64,000 bases of DNA from Alphaproteobacteria bacterium (lineage in GTDB: Bacteria > Pseudomonadota > Alphaproteobacteria > JANQMY01): the NCBI GenBank assembly GCA_028289425.1, contig JANQPL010000018.1:1-64000 (forward strand). Reading direction: 5' to 3'. Positions 63,127 through 64,000 of this stretch are shown here, in pieces (position 1 is the stretch's first letter; every line of letters begins with the position of its first letter). The notes beneath the pieces are model-generated. The model did no database searches. It saw nothing but the letters and a program-made list of their open reading frames with translations, and had not been told where the DNA came from. Both the position numbers and the translations under genes were made by a program.

Positions 63127-64000
63127 AACGACCAGCCTCGAAGAACTTGCTCGGGTTTCTGAGTTTGCCGTTGTACCAAACTTCGTAGTGAACGTGTGGC
63201 CCAGTACTTCTTCCGGACGACCCCAGCAATCCCACCTGTTGCTGAAGATCAATCTCCTCGCCCTTCTTTACGGAAATGCGATAGAGATGGCCGTATCTCG
63301 TTTTGAATCCGTTGCCGTGATCAACCTCTACAAGGCGTCCGTAAGGTCCACGGCGCCCGGCAAAAGTAACTTTGCCCGGTGCGGTCGCCAGAACGGGTGT
63401 TCTATAGGGCCCAACCAAGTCGACGCCGGAATGGAACGCGGGACGCTTGGTGTAAGGATCAAATCGCCGGCCAAATCCGCTAGAAATGCGTGAGTTGGGA
63501 TCGATCGGCGTAATGAGGGGCATGGACGAAAGTGTCGAGTGGAGTGTTGAGAGGCGGTCCAAATGCCGGACTAACCGATAGATCTGCTTACCGAAATCAC
63601 TGTCTTCGTAGTCGACTTCCGTAAGGCGATCCATATCTGACAAGCTGATCACCGGACCGCCGGTGCCGCGCGTTGCGGCAGCCGATTCCGTCCGTTCCAT
63701 CAACTGGCCTACGTCAAGCCCCGTGACGGCCATGATCGATTCAAGTTCGGTCACCGTCTCGACTGTGTTTTCTTCGAGCGAGTTCACAAACTCTTTTTGG
63801 GCTGCGGTGAGACTGGACAGACGCAGGTCGATTCTCTGTGTTTCCGCACCGAGTGCCGTGGCAACTTCGGGCTCGTCGTCCGACCCACGAGCACTCTGAA
63901 CGGCCGCGGTCACGGTTGCAAGGGCACCTCCCAAGAAGGAGCCTTGAACCTTCGACTGCCGCGGTGCCACTTCAAGCTCGGTGACACTCATCAACAGTTT
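63110..64000 (-). CDS. M23 metallopeptidase, cut by the window end
   Basis: The visible 296 codons run to the right edge without a stop, and the first in-frame start candidates are TTG at 63994 and ATG at 63991. The true N terminus, probably with a membrane anchor, is likely outside. A helical region (about 45-95) precedes the M23 domain (about 165-285), which keeps H-x3-D (AFHSGVD) and HxH (GPHVHYE) zinc ligands and a GRRFDPYT loop. It likely cleaves peptidoglycan cross-bridges with bactofilin as localiser. Confidence 0.9.
   Translation of the reverse strand, partial: KLLMSVTELEVAPRQSKVQGSFLGGALATVTAAVQSARGSDDEPEVATALGAETQRIDLRLSSLTAAQKEFVNSLEENTVETVTELESIMAVTGLDVGQLMERTESAAATRGTGGPVISLSDMDRLTEVDYEDSDFGKQIYRLVRHLDRLSTLHSTLSSMPLITPIDPNSRISSGFGRRFDPYTKRPAFHSGVDLVGPYRTPVLATAPGKVTFAGRRGPYGRLVEVDHGNGFKTRYGHLYRISVKKGEEIDLQQQVGLLGSSGRSTGPHVHYEVWYNGKLRNPSKFFEAGRYVFKE

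Noticed and set aside
1-64000. tRNA, rRNA, CRISPR arrays, insertion sequences or prophage
   Set aside because: Spacers were read for tRNA-like cloverleaf ends, regular repeat-spacer arrays and transposase or integrase frames. None was seen.

Overview
This 64-kb window is a gene-dense chromosomal segment of an alphaproteobacterium. The gene blocks are characteristic of that class: lptF-lptG-lptD-surA-pdxA-rsmA, hdaA-ppk-ppx-rnd, aroQ-accB-accC-aat beside a DUF2155 gene and a homologue of the complex I accessory subunit NDUFA12, B12-dependent nrdJ, and rne next to amidase, PBP1A and prfB. The style of the intergenic palindromes suggests the Hyphomicrobiales/Parvibaculales side of the class, but that placement is inference. 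No tRNA, rRNA, CRISPR array, prophage or transposase was seen.

Left edge (1-3290): one accessory gene encodes a TIR domain, about seven membrane segments and a SUMF1-type domain. Palindromic repeat DNA lies on both sides, with 880 bases of nested repeats on the right. This is the only clearly non-housekeeping locus.

3291-9567: fatty acid synthesis (fabD, fabG, acpP, fabF), then mltG, yicC and gmk. 9564-18521 (minus): a zinc alcohol dehydrogenase, then the outer-membrane biogenesis operon read as lptF, lptG, lptD, surA, pdxA, rsmA. 18827-24960: pepA, holC, an ABC-F ATPase, ndk, purN and purM. 25129-34820: a DUF2066 secreted protein, a CDP-alcohol phosphatidyltransferase, hdaA, ppk, ppx, rnd and aspS.

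34903-38595: three small genes (membrane protein, GFA-type zinc protein, MAPEG protein), then a MotA/TolQ-like and OmpA/MotB-like pair that looks like a proton-driven stator with a very long coiled coil. 38642-42319 is nrdJ, with a candidate NrdR-controlled promoter. 42956-49522: the NDUFA12 homologue, mlaD, DUF2155, aat, accC, accB, aroQ, a fused thiS-thiG and a DsbA-like lipoprotein. 49568-56632: an M48 protease, a divergent gamma-glutamyltransferase-family protein, an aminotransferase and RNase E. 57389-64000: a murein amidase, PBP1A, prfB with its programmed +1 frameshift, bactofilin, and an M23 peptidase cut by the window end.

Most of the window serves envelope construction (fatty acids, LPS export, peptidoglycan), nucleotide supply and RNA or translation maintenance. 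Convergent genes are packed very tightly: four of nine convergent pairs overlap by exactly four bases through interlocked stop codons.
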